Shown piece by piece: positions 10,421-22,414 of a stretch of DNA of 64,000 bases. Made by a program: the position numbers and the translations under genes. Every line of letters starts with the position of its first letter. The stretch's first letter is position 1. This DNA comes from Megaleporinus macrocephalus (taxonomy: Eukaryota > Chordata > Actinopteri > Characiformes > Anostomidae): positions 8,285,462-8,349,461 of the forward strand of contig CM038720.1 of the NCBI GenBank assembly GCA_021613375.1. The letters are read 5' to 3'. The notes below the pieces were generated by a model, which saw nothing but the letters and a program-made list of their open reading frames with translations, was not told the DNA's origin and did no database searches.

Positions 10421-11440
10421 TTACCACTACACCACCGTGCTAACCACTACACCACCATACTAACCACTACACCACCTTACTAACCACTACACCACCATAC
10501 TAACTACTACACCACCATACTAACCACTACACCACCATACTAACCACTACACCACCGTACTAACCACTACACCACCATACTAACCACTACACCACCATAC
10601 TAACCACTACACCACCATACTAACCACTACACCACCATACTAACCACTACACCACCGTACTAACCACTACACCACCATACTAACCACTACACCACCGTAC
10701 TAACCACTACACCACCATACCAACCACTACACCACCATACTAACCACTACACCACCATACTAACCACTATACCACCGTACTAACCACTACACCACCATAC
10801 TAACCACTACACCACCATACTAACCACTACACCACCATACTAACCACTATACCACCGTACTAACCACTACACCACCATACTAACCACTTCACCACCATAC
10901 TAACCACTACACCACCGTACTAACCACTACACCACCATACTAACCACTACACCACCATACTAACCACTTCACCACCGTACTAACCACTACACCACCATAC
11001 TAACCACTACACCACCTTACTAACCACTACACCACCATACTAACCACTACACCACCATACTAACCACTACACCACCGTACTAACCACTACACCACCATAC
11101 TAACCACTTCACCACCATACTAACCACTACACCACCGTACTAACCACTACACCACCATACTAACCACTACACCACCTTACTAACCACTACACCACCATAC
11201 TAACCACTACACCACCATACTAACCACTACACCACCATACTAACCACTACACCACCGTACTAACCACTACACCACCATACTAACCACTACACCACCATAC
11301 TAACCACTACACCACCGTACTAACCACTACACCACCATACCAACCACTACACCACCATACTAACCACTACACCACCATACTAACCACTACACCACCGTAC
11401 TAACCACTACACCACCATACTAACCACTACACCACCGTGC
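10421..11440 (-). repeat. 20-bp minisatellite, array 1, 51 units
   Basis: The unit taaccactacaccaccatac repeats for exactly 1020 bp. Variants are mostly atac, gtac and ttac at the unit end and ctac or cttc in the middle. Read on the minus strand the unit is gtatggtggtgtagtggtta, the same unit as the 137-copy array at 58245-60985. Confidence 0.97.
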
Positions 11441-11523
11441 TGCCGTTTCTCTAAATCATCATTACGCAAAGATGATTCTTACGTGGTAGAGCAATCATCA
11501 CACTTAACACTCTCTGAACTGGA

Positions 11524-11572
11524 ACCTGAACTGAGTGGCTGACCTCAGTGTGGTGTGGCCTTTGCTGGCCAG
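11524..11572 (+). repeat. 49-bp dispersed segment, copy 2
   Basis: Partner of 6449-6497. Differs at four positions. Confidence 0.7.
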
Positions 11573-12317
11573 ATGTCTTTGGCTGCATAGTTTTGGGTGG
11601 AAGTGATGTATGTACACTCATATAGTCTACGGTGTACAAGAAGCTTATAAAGAGACGAGTGAGTTCAAATACAAGATAGGATGTTAAGCAAAATTCTGAG
11701 AGCACAGTTTCTTTTTTTAAAGAAACAGTTAAAACAGCCATGAAGGAAGAAGTTTCATAGAAAATTACCCAAAAGCCTTTATTAAAAAAAAAAAAGATCC
11801 ATTCTTTACACTTATTACAGTCTTAGCTGGTTAGACTTTCTGGCAGTTACACATTCAGTAGCACTGTCTGGACTGAACAGTCAATAAATCTGAGAATCTG
11901 AGACTCTGAGACGTGAGAGAAGTCCAGTTTTCTGAGAATACCGGTATGTCTGTTTCCTTTTAGATCCATAATATTGAAGCGTTGTCTCACGGTGGAAAGA
12001 TGGTCAGAAACATCTGGGGAGTTCTTCAGAGCTGATTTAAGAGCTGAGCTTCATTTCATCCTGCCTCACAGACGAGAGCTTTAAAGCCTCAGAGACTTGT
12101 TTCTAAACAAAATATACATGTTATAAAAACCTGCTGAAAATGTGAAAAGCTTGTGGTACTGATTTGTGGAGGTCATCATTTTTATGTCCAGGAGTTTCTG
12201 GGTCGGCCTGAAATCATGGCTCGATGATGTGTCGGAGCCAGACTTAGCGTTGGCCCTCTACCAAGTGGTTTTCTGGCTTGATTGCGAGTTACTACACCTA
12301 TTACATCCTACAGTTTG

Positions 12318-12410
12318 CTAGCTAACTGTATCTTCACTGGAGGAAAGAACAACTTGGTCTTCCTTCCTAAATTTCCTAAGAATGGCGAGATGCAAAGGAG
12401 GAGGATGGAT
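12318..12410 (+). pseudogene. THAP zinc-finger remnant, second degraded copy
   Basis: Frame with CIFTGGKNNLVFLPKFPKNG then EMQRRR, parallel to the remnant at 10171 (CIFPGC ... LVSLLKFPKNGEI). The second Cys is lost through a deletion, so no zinc site remains. Both copies lie after the same cagtttgctagcta lead. Confidence 0.5.
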
Positions 12411-12480
12411 TTTGATGGAGCTTTCATCTGGTGGCCATTTGGTGCAAGCTGCCATCATTTTCCTGGAACATTAGCTTAAA

Positions 12481-13333
12481 TTAGTGTATGTAACCTTATA
12501 CTGGCCAATCATTGGGCCCACTTGCCTACTACTCAGTATGGAAATCAGTAGGCGAGCACGGCTAGTACGTCCGAATCCTTGAGTAGTATGCAAAGTTTAC
12601 TTGGATGACCTCCTGAACTGGGAAACATCTGGGAAAACATCTCACTGTGCTATCCCATGATTCAACTGGGGCTTTGGATGAGTTCAAAACTGAGGGAAAG
12701 CGGTACGTCGGCTGTGAGTGTGTATCTACTGCTGGTGAACTGCTGCTACAGAAGTTAGAGCTACTTCTGAGGTAACAATGGTTAAGTTCTCCTTATTCAA
12801 CTTCTCTGAGTTACAGCTCGACACCGTCTGAGTACAGATTCAGACACAAACGCAGCTCAATCTGTCAGTAAACGGGGCATTTAATGAATAGTGGGACGTT
12901 TACAGTGGTGGTCTGACGTCTTGCATCACAGGATGTTGGCAAGATGGTGGACATAATGCGTCCGAGATTGTGTAGATACTAAACACTCGCGTACTGAAAC
13001 CGCCTACTAGTCTACCACTGGAGCAGTACATACTGTTTCAATCTAGTACCTTCTGACTAAGTAGGCAATTTCAGACATACTGATTAAATGGAATCCAAAG
13101 AATTTACACTTCTAATCTATGGGCAATGCTTTGTGTTCAGCAATGACACACAGACATTATTGCATAAGACACTTACATTTCAGCCCGTCTCCATTTGGCC
13201 AGGTCATGCTCTGAAAATATAATAATACTGAAATGGATTCTAGCTCTGATGGCCCAAACATGTATATCTGTACAAGTCCAATAAAGTTGATAGACCTAGG
13301 GTCCATTCTTTAGGTCACAGTGGTGTTGGACAC
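12481..13333. other. No gene; MITE-like segment
   Basis: Contains phrases common in fish MITEs (cctactactcagtatgg near 12522, ctaagtaggcaatttcagac near 13058), but I could not prove matching ends. Confidence 0.35.
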
Positions 13334-13844
13334 TAGGGGTGTGCCATATCGAATTGTACACAATAATATCGGCAACATTTTTGAATATGGTAATCGATAT
13401 TATACCCTGAAATATCATGCCATATCACCCATCATTAATAATCACATCAGGTACTACTAGAAAAATTCACACTTTTCTCATTTCCTATTATATATCTACT
13501 AGAGGCAGATTTTATCTCCAGTATCATTCACTTTACTTCAGTCCTGGATATATGGAGATATTTGGAGTTCATTATTTAGTATCGTGACATTCTGGATCAT
13601 TGACTTCTGTTACAATCTGATGAAAATTCTTGTATTTTTTAATATCCCAGTTGAGGTGTGCCATATCATACCGTATGCAATAATGAAATTTAATTTTCAT
13701 ATTGTTGCAGTAGTATATTCTTGAAATATTTTTTAAATTCAATATTAAAAATGTTTTGTCATATCGCCAACAGTATCGTTATTGCAAAAATACCATAAAA
13801 TATTGTGATATTTTAGGGCCATATCGCCCACCCCTATTGGACAC
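13326..13844. mobile_element. hAT-type MITE with perfect 8-bp target duplication
   Basis: Element 13334-13836 (503 bp). It begins taggggtgtgccatat and ends atatcgcccacccct then a, giving about 13 of 15 inverted terminal matches. The flanks are ttggacac on both sides (13326-13333 and 13837-13844). The interior is AT-rich with many catatcg motifs and no open frame. Confidence 0.92.
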
Positions 13845-15138
13845 TTGAGATAGTTTGTACCTTTCCCATGACTGAGTCTGGTTTCAGAACCTACAGCATC
13901 TCAGAGCAAAGAAAACTCCTCAATTTTTAAGAATTAAGATTTTTTAATATATGGTGATATGTTAAATAATTTAATTTGGCTGGTTGGTTAATAAAACATC
14001 TTTCTGTTGGTGTAACACACTTTTTCCATCCTCATGCAAGTAGATTATGCTAGATCTCCTCCGAAAAACAATGAACAGCTTATACTTACTGTCTCTAATT
14101 TGCACATTACTGTAAGTGCTTGTAACAAAGTGACCAATTAATTGGAACTGCAAGTGGATGGTGAGCGATAATGATTCTCAAGGCGAGGACAGCAGCTCCG
14201 GCATCTTTCTGCAGATATTACCAGCATGTTCAGAGGCCTGGAGATAACATGAGAGTGCCCCCAAGGTTTTATAAGCATCAGCGGGTCCTGCATGAGAAGA
14301 AATAGTATGGCCTGTGTAAATCTCAGGGAGTCCAGATAGGCCCCTTAACTGTATTTCATCTATGAAGTGAAGACCTTCGTGAATAGGATGGATAGATAGA
14401 GGCTCCAGGAGGAGATTCTGGACACAACAGCAATTACTCACCACGACGCTTCGGCAGAGGGTCATATTTACGCGCTGGGGGTCCGAGGGGTCCCTGATGA
14501 ATGGCTCCGTCAGCCCGGCGGAGCAGTGCACATGCATTACAGCCAGGTGCACTGAGAAAACAGTAGCGCCGCATGCCTACGGAGAGCATCCATCACCCTG
14601 ACCACTCAATCCCGACCAGACGAGCTGAGGCCCGCGAGAGTCTGCGGCATTAAAACTGCAACAAGGCTCCGCTCCCTACACAGGGCATCTGTGACGAGAA
14701 GCGCTGTCCAAATCACAGCGCTGGAAAGAAGCAGAGCCTCACACACAGACAGTGAAGTGACTCCTAGATGAGCACATGGTCTTGGTGGAAGTCAAGACTT
14801 CACCCGCTCCCACGTACGTCCCACATCCGTATTCACCAGGAAAGCTGGACCACATGCTTCACACCTCCAAGCATGTCGCTATAAATTATGTGTTGTTTTC
14901 GTGCACAGTTAAATCAATCATTCAGTGCGAGGTAGGTGAGACATAACGCTGGAGGTGCATGCATTAATAAACAGCAACCAACGGCAAGACGACCTCATCA
15001 AATCGCATAATCAGTTTTCCTTCGTCTTCTTAGTTAGAGCGACGCCCTGAACAACCTCCTTAGTGCATGTGTATTGAATTGATAGCCTAATTGTGAATAG
15101 ATCATTTATCACTAAGGAAAAAATGCCCCCCTTGTAAA
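13845..15138. other. No recognised gene
   Basis: A minus-strand open frame of 124 codons (14178-14552) has no recognisable domain. The segment 14450-14870 is comparatively G+C rich. Nothing supports transcription. Confidence 0.35.
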
Positions 15139-15473
15139 GAAAGTACCAGACATGAGACCAAGTCACTAAGTTGCAAGTAACAAGTAAGTCTCAAGTCTTG
15201 ACAATCAAGTCCCGAGCCAAGTCTCAAGTCAATACAAAGGAAGTCTCGAGTCGAGTCCCAAGTCAGTACAAGCGAGTCTTGAGTCAAGTCCCAAGTCTTA
15301 AACTTCGAGTCCTAGTCAAGTCACCAGATGTAACATTATTTCAGTATTTAACACAGTTGGTGCAGTTGATTAGTAGTATATTAAACTAACATTAATATAA
15401 CATTAACGTTTTTAAAGTTTCTATTATAACAAAAATAACTTTCATATGAAATTAGATTATTTCAAGCAGTTCT

Positions 15474-15612
15474 AATCACTAATCACCTCATTACCAGTCT
15501 AATCACCTCATTACCAGTCCATTACCAGTCCAATCACCTCATTACCAGTCCATTACCAGTCCAATCACCTCATTACCAGTCCAATCACCTCATTACCAGT
15601 CCATTACCAGTT
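15474..15612 (+). repeat. Short tandem repeat, attaccagtcc / aatcacctc units
   Basis: Alternating aatcacctc and attaccagtcc blocks over about 140 bp, inside the outer hAT element. Confidence 0.9.
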
Positions 15613-16324
15613 AAAATAAGTGTTGAAGCAGAAAAACACTAAAATGTGAGGCAGTGGGCCTCGAAGGCCGAGGCTGAGAAACACTGCACTGTATGGAAGT
15701 ATTAGTCCTCATTACACCTACAGGAACTTTAATAATCACATTCTAAACCCATAATCATTAATATCTGGACGGGTCTTTCAGTTCTAACAGCATGTGTGAC
15801 TCTGCAGTAGCTCTGCATGGACTGATCAGTGTTTGTACTGTTCTGCACTACTTGAACACTTCCTGTCTGAGACGCTGAGCTTCCTAAACTCTTTAATGTT
15901 TCAGTAAAGTTCTCAGTGGACGGTGGAAGATCTAGGAGGAGGAACAGAGCGAGAGAGCTTCCTTCACATTAGCTGTTGTTTAGCATTAGGGCTGAAACGA
16001 TTCCTCGAGGAATTCGAGTAACTCGATTACAAAAAATAATCGAAGCAAATTCTTTGCCTCGAAGATTCGTTTAACTCATACAACCATATACAGCGAGCTG
16101 TTTCGCACTGATGACTTTTACTGTTGCACAGTGCGCGCTTACGGTGTTGCCTGGTGACACGAAGAAGACGTGATTTGATGGCGTGGATTTCAAAATAAAG
16201 AAAGAGAGAGAGAAGAACAGAAGATACGGGTCAGAGAAAACCATACACAGTATCCAACGTCTACTGTAAAACCGAACTAGCTGAGGGAGCCGTTACTGAG
16301 CGTAAACATGAAGACGGGGCTGAA

Positions 16325-16440
16325 GTTAGCTTCTTCTGTAAATTCCCCATTCCACCTTAAATGACTCAGCAGTTAGAGGCGCCGGAATGTAACTTCTATA
16401 CCATTTAAGGTGGAACGGGGTATTCAAATAAGAAGCTAAC
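16325..16440. repeat. Inverted repeat (39-bp arms, 38-bp spacer)
   Basis: Left arm 16325-16363 (gttagcttcttctgtaaatt ...) and right arm 16402-16440 (... aataagaagctaac) pair as imperfect complements, with tccaccttaaatg against catttaaggtgga exact. Confidence 0.75.
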
Positions 16441-16600
16441 TTCAGAGAGCAAGCAACTGAGCTTTCCCAGCAAACTGATAGCGAGTCTCAAGTTTTACGG
16501 TAAGCCCCTAGCTGAGCACCACACCAGTGTCCCAATGTTTCAGCATGTCCAGTCCACAGAGTGGAGCGACACACAGTGACGATAACCTTTAGACTAAATC

Positions 16601-18229
16601 AGTGAGATGGAGAGTTGAGATGAAGGCTAGTAAAGCGTGTATGTTAGTTATGGTTATATGTAATGACTAGTTAAGAAAGTAAGTCAGTGTGAGGGTGAGT
16701 TGAGATGAAGGCTAGTAAAGCGTGTATGTTAGTTATGGTTATATGTAATGGATAGTTAAGAAAGTAAGTCAGTGTGATGGTGAGTTGAGATGAAGGCTAG
16801 TAAAGTGTGTATGTTAGTTATGGTTATATGTAATGACTAGTTAAGAAAGTAAGTCAGTGTGATGGTGAGTTGAGATGAAGACTAGTAAAGCGTGTATGTT
16901 AGTTATGGTTATATGTAATGACTAGTTAAGAAAGTAAGTCAGTGTGATGGTGAGTTGAGATGAAGGCTAGTAAAGCGTGTATGTTAGTTATGGTTATATG
17001 TAATGACTAGTTAAGAAAGTAAGTCAGTGTGATGGTGAGTTGAGATGAAGGCTAGTAAAGCGTGTATGTTAGTTATGGTTATATGTAATGACTAGTTAAG
17101 AAAGTAAGTCAGTGTGATGGTGAGTTGAGATGAAGGCTAGTAAAGCGTGTATGTTAGTTATGGTTATATGTTAAGACTAGTTAAGAAAGTAAGTCAGTGT
17201 GATGGAGAGTTGAGATGAAGGCTAGTAAAGCGTGTATGTTAGTTATGGTTATATGTAATGGATAGTTAAGAAAGTAAGTCAGTGTGATGGAGAGTTGAGA
17301 TGAAGGCTAGTAAAGCGTGTATGTTAGTTATGGTTATATGTAATGGATAGTTAAGAAAGTCAGTCAGTGTGATGGTGAGTTGAGATGAAGGCTAGTAAAG
17401 AGTATATGTTAGTTATGGTTATATGTAATGGATAGTTAAGAAAGTAAGTCAGTGTGATGGTAAGTTGAGATGAAGGCTAGTAAAGCGTGTATGTTAGTTA
17501 TGGTTATATGTAATGACTAGTTAAGAAAGTAAGTCAGTGTGATGGTGAGTTGAGATGAAGCTAGTAAAGCGTGTATGTTAGTTATGGTTATATGTAATGA
17601 CTAGTTAAGAAAGTAAGTCAGTGTGAAGGTGAGTTGAGATGAAGGCTAGTAAAGCGTGTATGTTAGTTGTGGTTATATGTAATGGATAGTTAAGAAAGTA
17701 AGTCAGTGTGATGGTGAGTTGAGATGAAGGCTAGTAAAGCGTGTATGTTAGTTATGGTTATATGTAATGACTAGTTAAGAAAGTAAGTCAATGTGATGGT
17801 GAGTTGAGATGAAGTTAGTAAAGTGTGTATGTTAGTTATGGTTATATGTAATGACTAGTTAAGAAAGTAAGTCAGTGTGATGGTGAGTTGAGATGAAGGC
17901 TAGTAAAGCGTGTATGTTAGTTATGGTTATATGTAATGACTAGTTAAGAAAGTAAGTCAGTGTGATGGTGAGTTGAGATGAAGGCTAGTAAAGCGTGTAT
18001 GTTAGTTATGGTTATATGTAATGACTAGTTAAGAAAGTAAGTCAGTGTGATGGTGAGTTGAGATGAAGGCTAGTAAAGTGTGTATGTTAGTTATGGTTAT
18101 ATGTAATGACTAGTTAAGAAAGTAAGTCAGAGTGATGGTGAGTTGAGATGAAGACTAGTAAAGCGTGTATGTTAGTTATGGTTATATGTAATGGATAGTT
18201 AAGAACGCAAGTCTGTGTGATGGCGAGTT
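16601..18229 (+). repeat. Minisatellite, unit 85 bp, about 19 copies
   Basis: The unit begins gtgagttgagatgaaggcta and contains cgtgtatgttagttatggtt and gactagttaagaaagtaagt. Copies differ at few positions (gacta or ggata, agcg or agtg, one agtatatg), which suggests recent expansion. It lies wholly within the inner hAT element. Confidence 0.95.
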
Positions 18230-19407
18230 ATGTCCGTAAATGATCTAAGCTTTACTGAAGAACATAACCACAAAAAATAAAAACATGAGCTTCATTCACT
18301 TTACCGTTTTGATTATAGTTACAAACAAACACACCCTCACAAGAACATACACCCCTCACACACACTTTTCCCTCCCAGTGATGCATAAAATACACACTAA
18401 ACTAAATATCAGGTGGTGTTTGTAGCAATTTGGGGCCTAAAATGCACCAAATCCAGTACAGAGAGAATATTCAGTTTAGTTAGTTTGCAGTAAGTAGGTC
18501 AGCAAGTGTAGAACAAGCTTCAGCATAGTAAAGGAGTGTACAGTAGCCAGTCTTGTAAACTTAGTGTGATACGTAGGTCTAGTAATCAATTTTAATAATA
18601 GCACATATTAAAATGATTTCTTTTAAACTGTATTATATGCAGCTTAAACAATAAATGTTAAGAAACCTGTCTTATTTTGTCTTATATATTTACTATTGCT
18701 TTTTAATTTAAAAAATATATATTTCATCCGAATACTCGATTAATCGATGGAAATATTGATAGAGTACTCGATTACTAAAATAATCGAGAGCTGCAATCCT
18801 ATTTATCATTATGTCTCTAAGTTTGCTAGCTTTAAGCCAGCTAGCTAGCTAACTGCTATATGTGAAATATACAGAGCAGAGACTTCCTGTTCTTTGTGTC
18901 TCTAAAGTGGACCAGAGTTTGAAGTGGTTGCAGCTTCATCTGTGATCTTGACTCCACATGTCCTGCATGTCTCAGTTCTTTTTTAATTTACTGCAGCAGA
19001 ATCTTTGTAGTTGATCGGGATTATATTCGGGAGCATGTTGCTTCTCGTCTCCGCACAAATTCAACACTGGCGCCCCCCAAAGCTTCCCATGATTGGCTGC
19101 AGAACTTCACTTGTTGCTAGGTTACAGATAAACTGAGCGGTGCAGCTCAGCTTCCTAGCGTTACAGCTTAATTTGATACAAAATGATCCAGTTGTGTGTT
19201 AGTTTTCCTAATTTATTATGTTAAAATATGGTGGTGAGTCTTTTCAAGTCTTAAAGCTCAAGTCCGATTCCAAGTCCAAGTCAGTAAAGGTAAAGTCTAA
19301 GTTGCAAGTCTTTAGTAATGTGGTCAAGTCAAGTCAAAAGCCATCAGTTTAGTGACTCGAGTTGGACTCGAGTCCAAGTCATGTGACTCCACACGCCTGG
19401 AAAGTAC

Positions 19408-20831
19408 TGCTTGACCTGCGTCTACTCTAATCTCATTGAGTGCTATCAAAATGTATTTATTAATAAAAAAAATGAATTTTTTTTACTCATTAACGCATTT
19501 TCCTAGTTTTTCTCCACCCATAATGCACTAAGCCCGGCTGCCTTCTCGCTGCAGGTTGCTACAACTGACCCCACAACTGTATCCATCTCATTGACACAGC
19601 TTTAAAATGTTAAGGGTCTTTCTCGATAAACCACATTTCCAATTAATACAATGCCATCGTTTTCTCGAAATAATGTTTTTGTAGCTACACAACAAAAAAT
19701 AAGATTGCGATTAACTACACAACTCCTCTCCTTCACCTGTCCCCTCAGCACCTCAGCTTGGCAATGACGGCTCCTACTGTTACTCAGATCGGCCCATTAC
19801 GCCACACTTAGAGGTACTCATTTGGCATGCAGGCTTTAAACAACAGTCGTCTCTGTGGTAGCTGATGAACTTTGGCTTTATTTTAGCACAGCATATCACA
19901 AGCAGTCATATTAGTCTGTTTACGGGATTCTCTGGCTAATATTTGACACGCACCAGCTACTAAATGGGTGTTCAGTGCTGGTAAATTAGGCCAGACTCTG
20001 ATTGGCTGTTGCAGGACAGCAAGAACACAGCACTACGCCTACTCCTGTATGAGTGTCCACAGAGTAACTCGTCAAGAAGGTCCTACACAAGAACACAAGT
20101 CCGTTCTTCGTGTTCTTGGCACCTAGAAACACCACTGCGCTTCCCAAAAGCATTATTGAGAAAACACAGTGTTAAACGTGGAGAGAGAGAGAACACAAAA
20201 TGAAAGTCTCTCTATCATTTAACTACAGTAGTTGTTCAATAATGGAGATGCTCCCCTGATTTATGAAAAAGGAAGATGAATACTGAAGCTTAGAGCTCCG
20301 GCAGCTTGTGAGGGACGCTGGTACACAAGAAAAAGTCCCAGTATGCCAAAAATGTACAGTACAGCAGTTACTAATGCCTACCAGTAAATACTGGCCCACT
20401 TCATACAGGGATTAATACCCTTGATTTCTGAATAAACATACGCGTCCACAAACTTTTGGACAGCACCTCCAAATGTGAGGGCCTCTATCAACTTAAAGCA
20501 TCAGCATCTGTAATGACTAGTTTCCAGTAACCTCTAGCTCAGCAGCTACGGACATCATATAAATGACATTAGAGTAATCACACAGTCAGGGTTGCCGGGG
20601 TAGCGAAGAAGTTGTGAAACTAGAAGGAAAAGAAAGTGTTCTGCAATCTCACCACCGAAGTGCTTTGTGAAATTTGAATATCAACCGGGTATCAGCGGGT
20701 TCACCTCCTACAGCTTCAGAAGCGCTCTGCTTGCACAGCTGATGAAGGACTTCCACGACATCAAACCGTGTCTCGCAGGGACGGAGATGGACGCTGTGTC
20801 TCTCTCTGATGTGTTTTATTCTGTTTGGCAG
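19408..20831. other. No recognised gene; possible intron sequence before the pipox-like exon
   Basis: Nothing identifiable. The frame of the pipox-like exon stays open upstream to 20667, but those residues do not resemble the enzyme. Confidence 0.35.
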
Positions 20832-21002
20832 GGACATTTGCCGAGTCTCGGGGGGTGGAGGGTAGTGAAGAATGAGGAGAGCTTTCAGCCGTTCACCGTG
20901 ACAACGGCATCCACTCTGTACAAAGCCAAGAGCCTGCTTATTACCGCAGGGCCCGGGGCCAACTCTCTACTCTCCCATACTAATCTGCTACTAACACAAG
21001 AG
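20832..21002 (+). pseudogene. pipox-like exon with both splice sites, probably decayed
   Basis: This is 171 bases, exactly 57 codons. It is bounded by a polypyrimidine tract and acceptor (ttattctgtttggcag ending 20831) and a donor (gag followed by gtactg at 21003). The frame reads LGGWRVVKNEES (from about codon 6) and then PFTVTTASTLYKAKSLLITA followed by GPGANSLLSHTNLLL. It corresponds to the part of peroxisomal sarcosine/pipecolate oxidase where a GG-x-V turn precedes a beta strand and the conserved A-K-x-L-V-I-T-A-G-P-W motif near the FAD. The exon would end just before the family TLRINVCYW segment, a natural boundary. The conserved Trp after AGP is Gly here and the first codons fit poorly, so I read it as a decayed or very divergent copy. 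No other exon of the enzyme was found beside it except the fragments at 5.7 and 9.7 kb. Confidence 0.6.
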
Positions 21003-21021
21003 GTACTGAAACACACTCACT

Positions 21022-21034
21022 TACACACACACAC

Positions 21035-21080
<46 letters not shown>
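21022..21080 (+). repeat. (CA)n microsatellite
   Basis: About 28 CA repeats with one CG interruption, starting about 20 bases inside the putative intron after the pipox-like exon. Confidence 0.97.
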
Positions 21081-21083
<3 letters not shown>

Positions 21084-21167
21084 AGGGTTCCCACCTGTCT
21101 CTTATAATGCAGGATCGATATATTATTGAATCGGTGTTGATGCAGTTTGTCTTATATATTCATACAC

Positions 21168-22228
21168 ATGGGGTCTGTCTCAAACCCTAGTGAGTGTGTA
21201 AGTAGGCTGTCTAGGTAGGCAGCCTCTTTAAGTAGCAGCGTTCTCTCCTCATCTCTCCTCATAAAACAGATTACTGAGACGCTCTAGTTAGAGAGAGACT
21301 GCGTCATGGCTTGTTCCCGCCCACTGCAGCACGCCACCGGTGGTTTAGCTAGCTGCTAAGCTACCGACCGGCATCCAAAACAATAGCCTGAGGCTTAAAA
21401 AAAAATTCCGCTAGCATAAATGCTAATGGCTCGAGTATAAAAGTGTAAATGGTGAAGGACTCGTTACAGAGTTGATAATAAAATACTGTTTTGTGTGATT
21501 ATATGACCAGAAACACATTAAAACTCCAGAGAGAATAAAATTATCAAAATAATTCACATTTTAAAACCACTTCACTGCTCCTAGATTAGCCTGTGTTACA
21601 TCATGGGATTGTCTTAGCGGCTGAGGAAGCGTTCGATGCTTCTTTAAAATCAGGTCTAAATAAGGTTCCTCAGTAGACAGTATGTTTAATGTATGTAAGA
21701 ATTGGGACAGTCTACATGTCGGGAGTGATTCAAGAGTTTTATTGTCATTCGCACAGCATAAACAGACAGTTACACTGTACACATAAATTCTTACTTTGCT
21801 GTTCCTCCATTCACCAATAGATAAAGATAACAAAAAGAAAAATATAGAAAATATAGAAAGTAAAATAATATACTGTAAGAGAAGTAAATAAAATAAAAGG
21901 ATTTTTTTAATTAAAAAATAGTTACATGTGCTTTTATGTGCAAGTATGAAGAGCGGCAGCCATAAATGCAAGTAACAAATGTAAACTATAGTGTTTTTGT
22001 GAGAGTAGCAATGTATTCTGACAGCAGCAGTACAGTGAGTGTAGGTGCAGTTAAAATCAGACCAGTTAAAACCAGTTCACATAGGAGAGGTTGGAGAGGT
22101 AGTGCGTGAGGTGTTCACAAGCTTGATTGCCTGTGAGTAGAAATTGTTTGTCAGTCTTGTGGTCCTAGACTTCACACTCTGTAATGCATACTATGACGTA
22201 AAATGACTAGGTTTTGAGACACACCCAT
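21168..22228. mobile_element. MITE with long inverted ends, copy 2, interrupted
   Basis: Second copy of the element at 3407-3988. Ends: atggggtctgtctcaaaccc on the left and gactaggttttgagacacac then ccat on the right. The interior matches copy 1 up to about 21727 and again from 22188 (catactatgacgtaaaatg). An unrelated 460-bp insertion separates the two. Confidence 0.82.
21728..22187 (-). repeat. Dispersed repeat inserted in MITE copy 2
   Basis: Begins attcaagagttttattgtca and ends tcctagacttcacactctgt. Copy 1 has no counterpart, so this is an insertion. The phrases ttgattgcctgtgagtagaa and gtttgtcagtcttgtggtcc resemble a common fish interspersed repeat whose class I cannot name. Confidence 0.65.
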
Positions 22229-22414
22229 CATTTCATACATATACTAGATCATCACATTCGCTCTAGTGAATAACATCAAACCAAATTCCTAAAGAAACAA
22301 GCCGCAAAGCTCAAAATCAGTAGCGCTGTTTCAAGTCCACCCAACGAAGGCTCTCAAAGTATAGATCTGCATGAATAAACAACTATGACCTTGGATAGTG
22401 TTTATTATAGTAGC

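Larger units (their letters stand above)
11441..12480 (+). repeat. Local duplication, right copy, with inserted DNA
   Basis: 11446-11515 repeats the DNA left of the array. From about 11535 to 12300 the copy holds extra sequence not present in the left copy, including the 49-bp segment at 11524-11572. It then rejoins at cagtttgctagcta (about 12310). Confidence 0.6.
15979..18809. mobile_element. Nested hAT-type element (2.8 kb), near-perfect 8-bp target duplication
   Basis: Inner element 15987-18801. It begins tagggctgaaacgatt and ends agctgcaatccta. The flanks are tttagcat (15979-15986) and tttatcat (18802-18809), 7 of 8 identical. The sub-terminal regions hold the attactcga and taatcga motifs typical of a fish hAT family. 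It sits inside the 15147-19399 element and carries the 85-bp minisatellite. Confidence 0.88.
15139..19407. mobile_element. hAT-type element (4.25 kb) with perfect 8-bp target duplication
   Basis: Outer element 15147-19399. It begins cagacatgagaccaagtc and ends tgactccacacgcctg, so the ends match as cag[a/g]c[a/g]tg inverted. The flanks are gaaagtac on both sides (15139-15146 and 19400-19407). Both sub-terminal regions are crowded with short caagtc/gagtc repeats (15160-15310 and 19230-19385), a known style of fish hAT non-autonomous element. Most of its length comes from a nested hAT element and its minisatellite. No transposase is visible. Confidence 0.9.

Noticed and set aside
10421..11440. 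CRISPR-like array of 20-bp repeats
   Set aside because: There are no unique spacers between units. The repeats are directly head to tail, and the genome is eukaryotic.
20667..21107. Single 146-codon gene around the pipox-like exon
   Set aside because: Only codons from 20832 to 21002 resemble the enzyme and they are bounded by splice signals. The ends of the frame are intron-like and a CA repeat.
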